Shown here: one piece after another, positions 1-6,791 of the stretch
Position numbering within the stretch: the first letter of the stretch is position 1
How the letters are laid out: every line of letters begins with the position of its first letter
From: CAYVHB01 sp964450865
GTDB taxonomy: Bacteria > Bacillota > Clostridia > Saccharofermentanales > UBA5734
Assembly (NCBI GenBank): GCA_964450865.1
Contig: CAYVHB010000025.1
Location: 1 to 46,779, forward strand
Reading direction: 5' to 3'
DNA: 46,779 nucleotides
Position numbers and translations under genes: made by a program
The notes under the pieces: generated by a model
The model's input: only the letters and a program-made list of their open reading frames with translations
Told to the model about the DNA's origin: nothing
The model's database searches: none

Positions 1-33
1 TACCCCCATAACGGACTTTCACCGTCAAGTGAA

Positions 34-84
34 GCGCCATGCATGGCGCACATATAAAATCCATCATAAAGGGTATGATGGATT
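34..84. repeat. two adjacent palindromes
   Basis: GCGCCATGCATGGCGC at 34-49 is a perfect 16-bp palindrome. AATCCATCATA at 58-68 and TATGATGGATT at 74-84 form a perfect 11-bp inverted repeat around the loop AAGGG. A further copy of TATGATGGAT begins at 90. These could be an operator, a mobile-element end or an RNA hairpin; the sequence does not decide between them. Confidence 0.6.
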
Positions 85-152
85 GGTTTATGATGGATCA
101 TTATAGCACAGTTCGGATGCAGGCCCTTAGAAGATTTTTACAAATCAGTTGC

Positions 153-235
153 ATCCCGGACAATTTTCTGTGATTCCGGGATTTTTGTGGTATTCCGGAT
201 AATATTTTGCAGTGCCGGATTATATTTTTTGATTC
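153..235. repeat. imperfect ~20-bp tandem repeats
   Basis: Four units of 19-21 bases share the pattern ATTCCGGATAATATTTTG: they start near 153, 173, 192 and 213. The units diverge from one another, so the array is old. It lies in non-coding DNA and has no evident function. Confidence 0.45.
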
Positions 236-429
236 CATGTTATTCGGGGTCTATCGGATGAAATCAGGTATGGGGGCTGCAATGCAATGGCTGGCCTGTA
301 TCTCAGCCCGAAGTCGTGCGCAGGATCGTTGCCGGCCAAATGATGCCGGTCTATGGCTGGCCTGTTCAGGTAATGGCCAGTGCTACAGGTCTATGGCGCG
401 GGCCGGCGTTCTGCATCAGGATCCGGGCT

Positions 430-1308
430 TCACTTTATTTTACCGACCTTCCGGCCATTATCCAGCAGCCAGTACAAGCTGTACAGATCCTTGCGACGGT
501 GCTCGAGCAGGGGCAGCTGTTGCCGGATCTGGCTGACTGCCGCCAGATCTATCTGGTGTATGAAAGTTCCGGGCAAGGCGCCAAGCTGATTCAGCACATC
601 ACCCCAGGGTGACACAAGCAAGGAATGGCCCCAGGACTGATAAGTTGCCTTAGCGTCACGGGCCGGGGCACAACCCATGGTAAACGCCTGATTATCAATT
701 GACCGGCAGCGGAACAGGACTTCCCAATGCGCCGGGCCTGTCGTCATATTGAAAGCACCCGGCACCAGGATCAGGCCGGCCCCCTGCTCCACCATCAGGC
801 GGGACAACTCGGGGAAGCGAAAGTCATAACAGATACAAAGACCAGCCAGGCCATATTCGGTCGCAAAAACCGTAGCCTGATGACCGGCTGTCAAGGTAGC
901 AGACTCCTGGAAAAACTGGCCGTTTTTTATATCAACATCAAACAGATGCATCTTGCGGTGCTTGGCAATCATACGCCCCTGCCGGTCAAAAACATAAGTG
1001 GTATTATAGACCCGCTGCTGTGCGTCGCGCTCCGGCATGGATCCGCCAACGAGGTAAATTTTGCATTGGGCAGCGAGTGCCGCCAGGAACTGCCAGCACT
1101 CGCCACCCTCCGGCTCAGCATAAAGCGGAAACAAATCAGTCTGATAGGGGCAGACAAACATTTCTGGCAGCATTACCAGATCAACGCCTTTGCGGGCCAG
1201 CTGCCGGATGTATTCAGCGGCTACAATCAGGTTCTGCTCCTTATCAGGGCAAACCTGCATTTGCACGGCAGCCACCCGCATCAGATGACCCCGGCTTTCA
1301 AACTTCAT
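430..1308 (-). CDS. carbon-nitrogen hydrolase (omega-amidase/nitrilase family)
   Basis: Predicted cytoplasmic amidase of the nitrilase superfamily, which cleaves C-N bonds of small amides. The full catalytic triad is visible: Glu49 in LPEMF, Lys119 in KHRKMHLFD and Cys160 in CICYDFRFPEL. The 292 residues match the usual length of the family and it looks intact. The last motif and overall pattern are closest to NIT2/omega-amidase types, which deamidate alpha-ketoglutaramate, but the substrate cannot be fixed from sequence. The start at 1308 is preceded by AGGGGGAG. Its ATG overlaps the stop of the upstream phosphatase gene by four bases (ATGA), which implies translational coupling. An internal ATG at codon 10 lines up with the family N-terminus but has a weaker ribosome site. 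Confidence 0.9.
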   Translation of the reverse strand: MKFESRGHLMRVAAVQMQVCPDKEQNLIVAAEYIRQLARKGVDLVMLPEMFVCPYQTDLFPLYAEPEGGECWQFLAALAAQCKIYLVGGSMPERDAQQRVYNTTYVFDRQGRMIAKHRKMHLFDVDIKNGQFFQESATLTAGHQATVFATEYGLAGLCICYDFRFPELSRLMVEQGAGLILVPGAFNMTTGPAHWEVLFRCRSIDNQAFTMGCAPARDAKATYQSWGHSLLVSPWGDVLNQLGALPGTFIHQIDLAAVSQIRQQLPLLEHRRKDLYSLYWLLDNGRKVGKIK

Positions 1309-2117
1309 AAAACCGTCTCCCCCTGATGCAAATCAGTCACGGTATCTGGCGCGGTTTCTGTCCTGTTCTTATTCCTGATAGCAGATTTTCGACTGTTTTC
1401 TGCAGTCCTGCGCCGGGCACCTGCGGACTTGTCTGAGTTTGCAGCGGCCTGGCGCTGATTCTCTGATACCTGGACCTGGTCATCTGCGGCCTGTTTTTGA
1501 TTCTCGGCTTGCTCATGGTGATGTTTTTTGTGTTTCTTATGTTTCTTGCCTGTCTTCCCCGCCTGCTTGTCATCCATTCCGGATGCTGCCCGCGTCTTGT
1601 CTGGTTCACTTTCTGATCCGAACCTTTCAGCCAGGCGCTGCAAGGTTCTGGGCTGCATGAACCATTGTAATGAACCGGCTGCCATGCTGTCCGCTTCAAC
1701 TTTAAAGCCAGCCATCGCTCCCTTCTTGAACGGGAGACTGCAGGCACACAGTTGCTGGCTCCACTGGCTGAGGTACGGCTCGTGTCCAACCAGCACCAGG
1801 CAGGCCTTCGGTGACTGACGGCTCAATAACTGACTAAAGGCCGCATAATCACCATCACGCAGACAATCCTGACTAACAATAGCTGAAGGATCCTGGCCTA
1901 GAATCTCGGCCAGGATCTGCGCAGTCTGCATCGCCCGGTCCAGAGGACTGGACCAGACTGTCACCTTGTCAGGCTTTTTCAATACTGCCAGCAAACCGGG
2001 CAAGGAAGACCGCAACAGATTACAGCCCTCATCGGTCAGGGAACGCCGGGCATCTGCTGCCGGATCTGGTCCTTCAGCCACCACTGCTTCGCCATGTCGT
2101 AAAAAAATAATATCCAT
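1305..2117 (-). CDS. SixA-like histidine phosphatase with charged C-terminal tail
   Basis: The first ~150 residues form a histidine phosphatase domain of the SixA branch (dephosphorylation of phosphohistidine proteins). The N-terminal FLRHGEA motif carries catalytic His8, and VGHEPYLSQW carries the second histidine. SixA proteins are usually about 160 residues; this one has roughly 110 extra residues of low complexity, rich in Lys, His, Gln and Arg, including KKHKKHKKHHHEQ. The tail has no recognisable fold and may bind nucleic acid, polyphosphate or metal (inference). The start is preceded by AAGGAG with good spacing. It is first of a two-gene unit with the amidase. Confidence 0.8.
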   Translation of the reverse strand: MDIIFLRHGEAVVAEGPDPAADARRSLTDEGCNLLRSSLPGLLAVLKKPDKVTVWSSPLDRAMQTAQILAEILGQDPSAIVSQDCLRDGDYAAFSQLLSRQSPKACLVLVGHEPYLSQWSQQLCACSLPFKKGAMAGFKVEADSMAAGSLQWFMQPRTLQRLAERFGSESEPDKTRAASGMDDKQAGKTGKKHKKHKKHHHEQAENQKQAADDQVQVSENQRQAAANSDKSAGARRRTAENSRKSAIRNKNRTETAPDTVTDLHQGETVL

Positions 2118-2145
2118 GATGCATCATCTCCTTGTCAGCAGAACT

Positions 2146-2859
2146 TTATGGATCACATTGAGCCTGACGATACTGCACGGCCGTTTCATCCTGATTCAGG
2201 CGCAATTGAAGCGCTGGCGATCCGGCTACGCTGACAATTGAATAGAGCCAGACCTGATCAGCGACTGGTTCGCGGTAACTGGGTTTTTGCGGGCTGCCCT
2301 CATCAGGGTAGAAACTGTCTGTTCGATTATAGAGTGTTAAAGTCGATTCCCCGGCGACTGAGCCGGATGGCTGGCAGCGATAACGCCCCTCTTCTACACC
2401 AATGCCACCAATCGCAAAGGTCATAAAGCGGGTAACACGAAAATAGCTGCCATCTGGTTTAAAGGCATACCATTCTCCGACCGGAACCGGACCGGTTGGC
2501 TGGCCAGTGGAGAGTAATGAAACACATTGCAGTTCTTTTTGCGTCGTCCATTCACCGACCAGCCGAATATCCACGGGCTTATCAGTCGTCTGGGATATCG
2601 AGGTACCCGTTGATGAACCCGTCGACGGCGTCGTTGTCAGGCTGGACGGTGGAATCGTTGTTGCTGTTGCAGTTGGCTGGGTGGCGGTGGAGGTTGAACT
2701 GCTTGCTGATGAAGAGCTGGACGTCGGCGGTATCGTACTGGTGAGGCTATTATCATGATGACAACCAGTTGCAAGCAAGATTGAAAGCATGGACATGGCG
2801 ACAAAACCAATTTGAATCCGGATTGATCTTTGTGCCCATTTGTATTTCCAGCCGTACAT
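2146..2859 (-). CDS. secreted lipoprotein, function unknown
   Basis: A lipoprotein signal is clear: a basic n-region, a hydrophobic stretch and the lipobox LATGC, giving lipidated Cys33 if translation starts at the ATG at 2859. A Ser/Thr/Pro-rich spacer of about 60 residues follows, then a domain of ~140 residues containing GEWTT and GRYRCQPSG that resembles small extracellular beta-sheet domains. I do not recognise the family. The frame stays open upstream to a GTG at 3000 and a TTG at 2991; the latter sits behind GAGGGTGATC, a better ribosome site than the ATG has. The upstream extension would be translated from a 12-bp tandem repeat and would place ~50 residues before the signal peptide, so I prefer the shorter start, without certainty. 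Confidence 0.65.
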   Translation of the reverse strand: MYGWKYKWAQRSIRIQIGFVAMSMLSILLATGCHHDNSLTSTIPPTSSSSSASSSTSTATQPTATATTIPPSSLTTTPSTGSSTGTSISQTTDKPVDIRLVGEWTTQKELQCVSLLSTGQPTGPVPVGEWYAFKPDGSYFRVTRFMTFAIGGIGVEEGRYRCQPSGSVAGESTLTLYNRTDSFYPDEGSPQKPSYREPVADQVWLYSIVSVAGSPALQLRLNQDETAVQYRQAQCDP

Positions 2860-2877
2860 CCAGTTGTTTTGCCCAAT

Positions 2878-2961
2878 GCACGTCCAGATGCACGTCCAGC
2901 TGCATGTCCAGCTACGTATCCAGCTACGTATCCAATTATGAATCCATCTGCTAATCCGGCC
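2878..2961. repeat. 12-bp tandem repeat array
   Basis: Seven head-to-tail 12-base units run from 2878 to 2961, with consensus GCACGTCCAGCT drifting to ACGTATCCAGCT and ATGAATCCATCT. The array lies just upstream of, or within the 5' end of, the lipoprotein gene. On the minus strand it can be read as a tetrapeptide repeat of the type W-I-R-S. Confidence 0.8.
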
Positions 2962-3074
2962 TGGCTTTGGATCCGATCGACTATCCAGCAAAATGATCAC
3001 CCTCTCGTATCAAGCGACGGTGGCCGGTGCCTACCACCAGGCAGTAACTAATTGTAGTCTAGCACTCGGTCCGA

Positions 3075-3182
3075 TTGCTGACAATCCGAAATAAAATCTG
3101 TCATAACCACTTGCGATTCAGCGGCCAGACGAGGGTCGTTCTGCATTTTGCTGACAATCCAGAATAAAATCAGTGATGACCA
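3075..3182. repeat. pair of ~35-bp direct repeats, 73-bp period
   Basis: TTGCTGACAATCC plus a further ~22 similar bases occurs at 3075-3109 and again at 3148-3182. The copies differ at about six positions. They lie between the lipoprotein gene and the tRNA promoter, in DNA with no convincing gene. Confidence 0.7.
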
Positions 3183-3232
3183 GTAATCATCAGCAACTAT
3201 GTCAATTGTGGAAATCAAGGATAACAAAACGT

Positions 3233-3261
3233 TTGACAACCCTGTTTATCCGTGGTAATAT
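3233..3261 (+). promoter_or_regulatory. sigma-A promoter of the tRNA pair
   Basis: TTGACA at 3233-3238 and TAATAT at 3256-3261 are separated by exactly 17 bases. The start point would fall about 20 bases before tRNA-Leu. Confidence 0.85.
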
Positions 3262-3287
3262 AGTCAAGCACACAACAAGAAACCCTT

Positions 3288-3374
3288 GCTCGTGTGGCGG
3301 AATAGGCAGACGCAACGGACTTAAAATCCGTCGGGTTGATCCCCGTGCCGGTTCGAGTCCGGCCACGAGCACCA
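3288..3374 (+). tRNA. tRNA-Leu (anticodon UAA)
   Basis: Acceptor strands GCTCGTG (3288-3294) and CACGAGC (3364-3370) pair perfectly, followed by A-CCA encoded in the DNA. The anticodon stem ACGGA/TCCGT encloses the loop CTTAAAA, giving anticodon UAA. A long variable arm (CGGGTTGATCCCCG) and a T arm with GGTTCGAGTCC are present, as expected of a type II leucine tRNA. Confidence 0.96.
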
Positions 3375-3413
3375 CACGGTGCAAGCCGGACACCAGGACC
3401 CGAAAACACATAC

Positions 3414-3489
3414 CGCGGAGTGGAGCAGTTGGTAGCTTGTCGGGCTCATAACCCGAAGGTCGGAGGTTCGAATCCTCCCTCCGCAACCA
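3414..3489 (+). tRNA. initiator tRNA-fMet (anticodon CAU)
   Basis: The 76-base cloverleaf has an unpaired C1 opposite A72 (CGCGGAG against CTCCGCA) and three consecutive G-C pairs next to the anticodon loop (GGG CTCATAA CCC). Both are hallmarks of initiator tRNA. CCA is encoded. It is co-transcribed with tRNA-Leu, 39 bases upstream. Confidence 0.96.
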
Positions 3490-3539
3490 AGCCGGGTGTT
3501 CTTACAGCATTTGAGTGTTGTGAGAACACCCGGCTTTTT
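3490..3539 (+). terminator. Rho-independent terminator of the tRNA unit
   Basis: AGCCGGGTGTTCT (3490-3502) pairs with AGAACACCCGGCT (3523-3535), followed by TTTTT. The 13-bp stem begins directly after the CCA end of tRNA-fMet. Confidence 0.93.
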
Positions 3540-3555
3540 CATGCTCTTTTTGCGA

Positions 3556-3726
3556 CGGGGCGTAGCTAACGGCTACGCCTTTTCTCGTCTGCATGATGAT
3601 GGACGGTTTCTCTAAATGTTCCCTGTCGGGTATCTCCAACGTACCGACGCAGTTATAATGGATTGTCAGCTTTTGCACGTTTACCCCGTCTACCTTCTCG
3701 GTGTTGTGTACCTCGATGCGGTCCCT
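3556..3726 (-). pseudogene. C-terminal remnant of a large serine recombinase
   Basis: About 57 codons read DRIEVHNTEKVDGV ... IHYNCVGTLEIPD ... QTRKGVAVSYAP. This is the characteristic tail of resolvase/invertase-type large recombinases of Clostridia (DUF4368-type C-terminus). The catalytic N-terminal domain, with its Ser, is absent. The frame stays open to a stop at 3502-3504, inside the tRNA terminator. Upstream it abuts the dehydrogenase remnant in a different frame. The piece is non-functional and marks a former mobile element next to the tRNA pair. Assignment rests on remembered family motifs. Confidence 0.65.
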
Positions 3727-3730
3727 CACG

Positions 3731-4062
3731 GCTGTATGCGCGCTCCTTGCACAGATAATAATATAAGCCAGCCGGAGCTTGCTCCTGTTCACATAATAAT
3801 GCATAGGTCTTTGCAGGGATAACGGGAGAAACGCCGTGGTGTTTGCGAAATCTCCAAACAAAATCAACGATGCCGCCCGTTTTATTTCCAATGTCGGTAT
3901 TCACCAATCCAGGGTCAACCGTATAGGCGTGAAGTCCAAGCCCCGAATAGCGGCTGTTCAGTCCTTTTGCGAACAGAATATCGCACAGCTTCAACTGTTT
4001 ATAGTGCGTATAGTATCCAAACCAATGCCGGAAGTGGCACCGGTAACAACAATTGTATCCAT
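3731..4062 (-). pseudogene. short-chain dehydrogenase with internal deletion
   Basis: Translation from the ATG at 4062, behind GGGAGGGAAA, gives MDTIVVTGATSGIG, the NAD(P)-binding start of a short-chain dehydrogenase. Within a few codons that frame hits a stop. The next frame then reads HYKQLKLCDILFAKGLN, containing the catalytic YxxxK, and continues with VDPGLVNTDIG, as in retinol-dehydrogenase-like members. The ~130 residues that should separate these motifs are missing, so an out-of-frame deletion of roughly 400 bp lies near 4005-4020. The 3' end is also cut, at the recombinase remnant. It was the last gene of the PadR operon, 27 bases after the membrane-protein stop. Confidence 0.75.
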
Positions 4063-4089
4063 TTTCCCTCCCAAGTTCGCGACATGACC

Positions 4090-4800
4090 TTATTCTACCG
4101 CCGCGCTCGGCATGGCAAATTTGCTGTATTGCTTCTGATTTCTTTTGAAAAAACCTTTGATTGTAACAAGCACCAACGCGGCAACTGCAATATAATAAAT
4201 TGGCAGCGTGACGCTCCATGTGCTTTGCGGTAAAAGCTGTTTGACGCAGACCCCATCAAGCAGGATATAGATTAGAAGCCTTTCGCTGCCCTCTACGAGT
4301 GGACGAAGCAATATTGCCCTTACCGCCACCAGCGCAACGCCCAAGACCAGCTTTGGGGCGTCCTTGGGGTCGTAAGCCTCAGTCCCTATGGTGACAAAGC
4401 CGCATAAATATAGCGTGCCGTGGCAGAACATCGAAATATAGATGTCATAGGGCGGATAGGCGCTATACAATGGCCCTCCCGCGGCAACCATGGCTATGTA
4501 ATAGAAGAAACCAGCCATCACTCCCGAATAGGCAGCCCAGCTTCGCATATTCTTCCTCGCGGATAGTAATATCACGGGGAGGGTAAAATATGTCACCGTG
4601 GAAAACTCTACGGGTATTCTGACGGCGCCCTCAATAAACGGATAGACTACCGCATAACGGATGATATTACCAAAGAGCAGCGCCATGCATAGAGCCGATA
4701 GGACTTTTTTTCGTGATGCTTCGGAGCATTTGCATAGTTGATACGCGAACAGGTTGATACTAATGAAGAATACAAACGCAACTGCGTTCAATCCATACAT
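4090..4800 (-). CDS. multi-spanning membrane protein (YwaF/TMEM164-like)
   Basis: The 236 residues contain six or seven hydrophobic segments with short loops, starting with NAVAFVFFISINLFAYQL and ending with a basic tail (KGFFKRNQKQYSK). The HGTLYLCGFVTIG segment and overall layout recall the YwaF/TIGR02206 family of uncharacterised integral membrane proteins, but the match is not certain. It lies between the DUF1700 gene (18 bases upstream) and the broken dehydrogenase, so it belongs to the PadR-controlled operon. Codon use here is less GC-leaning at third positions than in neighbouring regions, in keeping with acquisition. Confidence 0.7.
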   Translation of the reverse strand: MYGLNAVAFVFFISINLFAYQLCKCSEASRKKVLSALCMALLFGNIIRYAVVYPFIEGAVRIPVEFSTVTYFTLPVILLSARKNMRSWAAYSGVMAGFFYYIAMVAAGGPLYSAYPPYDIYISMFCHGTLYLCGFVTIGTEAYDPKDAPKLVLGVALVAVRAILLRPLVEGSERLLIYILLDGVCVKQLLPQSTWSVTLPIYYIAVAALVLVTIKGFFKRNQKQYSKFAMPSAAVE

Positions 4801-4818
4801 GGATATGCCACCTCAATT

Positions 4819-5544
4819 CTAACCGATGTGTCCAAACCACCCCCATGTGTGCCAGAACTCCAATGAGCCGGCCGAGAGGGCGCATACGATAAACGAAAGA
4901 ACGAAACAAACGGCAAACAGCGCTAGCGAGATAAGTGCGATGGAACGAATGCGGCGGTTGGATTTTGCGGAGATTTGCGGATTAAAAGCAACGGATGGAA
5001 GCTTTGCCACGCCGGAGGACGCGGCCAACGCATTATGCTGAAACCGTCCAAAGGAACGCAGAAGCTGCCGTACAAACGCTGCAAAATAGATGCAGCCAAC
5101 AGTCGCAAGCACGGCCAGCGCGGCAAGAGACAGTCCCGTTATCGCCCCGCACCAGTACGGCATTGGGGGAATAAGCGTATAGATGTTCAGCCCGCCAAAA
5201 AGACAGACGGCCAATGTAGCGCAAGTCAGAGAAAGGGCGGCCATAACAACGCCCCACGCGGCAAGCAGCACAAAGAAAATGCCCGCGAACAGATCGGCAA
5301 AGCACAACCCAATAATCGTTGCGACACGTTGACCGCTGCATGACTTCGTTTCATTACCTTGTTCATACTGCGCGGCAATTCCGGCGGGGTCGCCCAGCTT
5401 TACCGCAATCTCCTCCTCCGTAAAGCCGTCTGCCAGCTTGAAGGCAAAGTGCTGTTCATACTCGCTTATAATGTCCGCAGTGTCTGATATGCTGTTCTTT
5501 TTCAGCTCGATGCTCAGCTTTGATAGAAATTCATTTTTTGTCAT
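4819..5544 (-). CDS. DUF1700/HAAS-domain membrane protein
   Basis: The N-terminal ~65 residues (MTKNEFLSKLSIEL ... ISEYEQHFAFKLADG ... LGDPAGIAAQYEQ) are the DUF1700/HAAS domain. It typically sits beside PadR regulators and is thought to relay envelope or drug stress. Four or five membrane segments follow. I chose the ATG at 5544 because GGAGG lies nine bases before it; ATGs at 5550 and 5553 are too close to that site. The gene overlaps the end of padR by 14 bases, so the two are translationally coupled. The protein is probably a membrane partner that acts on, or is controlled by, the regulator (inference from context). Confidence 0.82.
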   Translation of the reverse strand: MTKNEFLSKLSIELKKNSISDTADIISEYEQHFAFKLADGFTEEEIAVKLGDPAGIAAQYEQGNETKSCSGQRVATIIGLCFADLFAGIFFVLLAAWGVVMAALSLTCATLAVCLFGGLNIYTLIPPMPYWCGAITGLSLAALAVLATVGCIYFAAFVRQLLRSFGRFQHNALAASSGVAKLPSVAFNPQISAKSNRRIRSIALISLALFAVCFVLSFIVCALSAGSLEFWHTWGWFGHIG

Positions 5545-5857
5545 CTTCATCATCCTCCAACATGGTTTCTACCGTCCGCGCAAAGTTCAGATATTCGTCA
5601 CGGTCTTTTTTGTAACTTTCACGTCCAAGCTTCGTGAGCGAATAATACTTGCGCGGCGGCCCTCCGCTTTCTTCCTGTAGATAAGTGGTAAGCAAGCCGT
5701 CACTTTTCAGCTTGCGCAGGATGGGGTAAACCGTGCCGTCTGCGATATCTATGTGCTTTGAAAGAAAATCCGAAATCTCATACCCGTATCGGTCTTGTTT
5801 TTTCAAGAGCGACAACACGCACAACTCCAGTACCCCCTTCTTGTATTGTGTGTTCAC
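5531..5857 (-). CDS. PadR-family transcriptional regulator
   Basis: A 108-residue winged-helix regulator. It begins MNTQYKKGVLELCVLSLL, has the typical YGYEISDFLSKHI ... GTVYPILRKLKSDGLL recognition region and PPRKYYSLTKLGRESY wing, and ends in a short dimerisation helix. The GTG at 5857 is chosen because AAAGGAGG lies six bases upstream and because this start matches the family; a GTG at 5863 would touch the ribosome site. The gene heads the operon with DUF1700, a membrane protein and the former dehydrogenase. A perfect dyad over its own promoter suggests autorepression, as is usual for PadR proteins. The ligand is unknown. Confidence 0.9.
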   Translation of the reverse strand: MNTQYKKGVLELCVLSLLKKQDRYGYEISDFLSKHIDIADGTVYPILRKLKSDGLLTTYLQEESGGPPRKYYSLTKLGRESYKKDRDEYLNFARTVETMLEDDEDDKK

Positions 5858-5884
5858 ATACACCCTCCTTTGATGCCGAGAGTC

Positions 5885-5936
5885 AATGCTCTTATGACTA
5901 CTATTAAATTATATTTAGTAGTGGAGCATTTGTCAA
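5885..5936 (-). promoter_or_regulatory. padR promoter with overlapping dyad operator
   Basis: On the minus strand TTGACA (5936-5931) and TATAAT (5913-5908) are 17 bases apart, a perfect consensus. A two-part inverted repeat covers it: AATGCTC 5885-5891 with GAGCATT 5924-5930, and ACTACTA 5897-5903 with TAGTAGT 5916-5922. The inner arms flank the -10 box, as expected for a PadR operator. Confidence 0.82.
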
Positions 5937-6148
5937 GTGCCCAGCGAATAAACATTTAGGAATTATAATGGCTAAGACTATGAACTGTGTAAACATATTT
6001 CGGGAAAGCGGTAAAAGCGGTACGGACGGCACTGAAGCGCCAAAACGACATTGTCCGGAATGATATATTGTTATATGATAGAAATATATCTATGCCTTTC
6101 GTGTTGACCCTGATCAGCTTCAAATCATTGAGAAAGCAAAGGTGATGG

Positions 6149-6649
6149 ATGATGGCCGAACCGGTTCCTGGAAACAAAAACCTGAAGAGTAGCAAATTCA
6201 AGGGAATCCCCCAACAGCAGTTCATAGCCTCGATTCTGATGATTCTCGTTGGCGGCGGCCTGCTCATTTTTCAAATCATCACAGGACCGCTGCAAGCACA
6301 GCGCACGTCGTCTTTTGTCGCCGCTGAAGGCAAGGTCATCGATTATGTTGAATCGATCAACCATCAAACGGATAACAATGCCAGTACCCGAATTCTTTTC
6401 TCGGAAGTTGTCGAGTATCAGGTCAAGGATCAGACGTACCGGATCGTTGCTACATCAGCTAAAACCAATCCCAAGGCTATCGGGTCAGTCGTCCCGGTCA
6501 AATACAATCCGGGAAATCCCCAGGATGCGATCTTGCCGGCATTAGTCGCGGAAACACGGATTGTTTTTTATATCTTTGGCGGTATTTTCCTGGCCCTGGG
6601 CCTGTTTCTCCTGATCAGTCCTTTCTTTGGCCTCCAGTTGCGGCGATGA
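6149..6649 (+). CDS. DUF3592-like membrane protein
   Basis: The 166-residue protein has one membrane helix near the N-terminus (ASILMILVGGGLLIFQII), a ~75-residue exposed domain, and one near the C-terminus (IVFYIFGGIFLALGLFLLIS). The exposed domain reads AEGKVIDYVES ... VEYQVKDQTYRI ... PVKYNPGNPQDAIL, the DUF3592 pattern. That family has no established biochemical role. AAAGG precedes the ATG at 6149 by six bases; a second ATG follows directly. Two plus-strand genes follow, but 142 bases separate it from the next. Confidence 0.75.
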   Translation: MMAEPVPGNKNLKSSKFKGIPQQQFIASILMILVGGGLLIFQIITGPLQAQRTSSFVAAEGKVIDYVESINHQTDNNASTRILFSEVVEYQVKDQTYRIVATSAKTNPKAIGSVVPVKYNPGNPQDAILPALVAETRIVFYIFGGIFLALGLFLLISPFFGLQLRR

Positions 6650-6791
6650 CCATTGGTTAAAGGTGGCCATCTTATATGAATAGGTAAAATTGGTCTCTTT
6701 TGCGAACAGGTAAAGATGATCAACTTATGTAAGCATGTAAAGATGGTAATTTTTAAACATGGCCAATTAATAGACGAAAGAAGGTATGGTT

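Larger units (their letters stand above)
1..429. other. gene-free left edge with palindromes and short repeats
   Basis: No coding region with a ribosome site is visible here. The stretch holds a perfect 16-bp palindrome, an 11-bp inverted repeat and a run of about 20-base imperfect repeats, each listed separately. It lies downstream of the minus-strand amidase gene that ends at 430. A short open frame can be read from base 1 to a stop at 55-57, but it is too short to call. No T-run follows the hairpins, so none is called a terminator. Confidence 0.5.

Noticed and set aside
1..57. Open frame from the window edge to a stop at 55-57
   Set aside because: Only 18 codons visible, no motif; could be the end of a gene to the left but cannot be supported.
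207..612. Overlapping plus-strand open frames of 69-109 codons
   Set aside because: No ribosome sites or family motifs, mutually overlapping in different frames and partly antisense to the amidase gene.
3048..3239. 63-codon minus-strand frame upstream of the tRNA genes
   Set aside because: It is made largely of the 73-bp-period direct repeat, has no ribosome site and overlaps the tRNA promoter.
3202..3542. Minus-strand open frames across the tRNA genes
   Set aside because: Antisense to two well-formed tRNAs; such frames are common spurious calls.
3559..3583. GGCGTAGC/GCTACGCC hairpin with T-run, terminator-like on plus
   Set aside because: On the minus strand it simply encodes GVAVSYAP of the recombinase tail; a bidirectional terminator role is possible but not needed, since a stronger one ends the tRNA unit.
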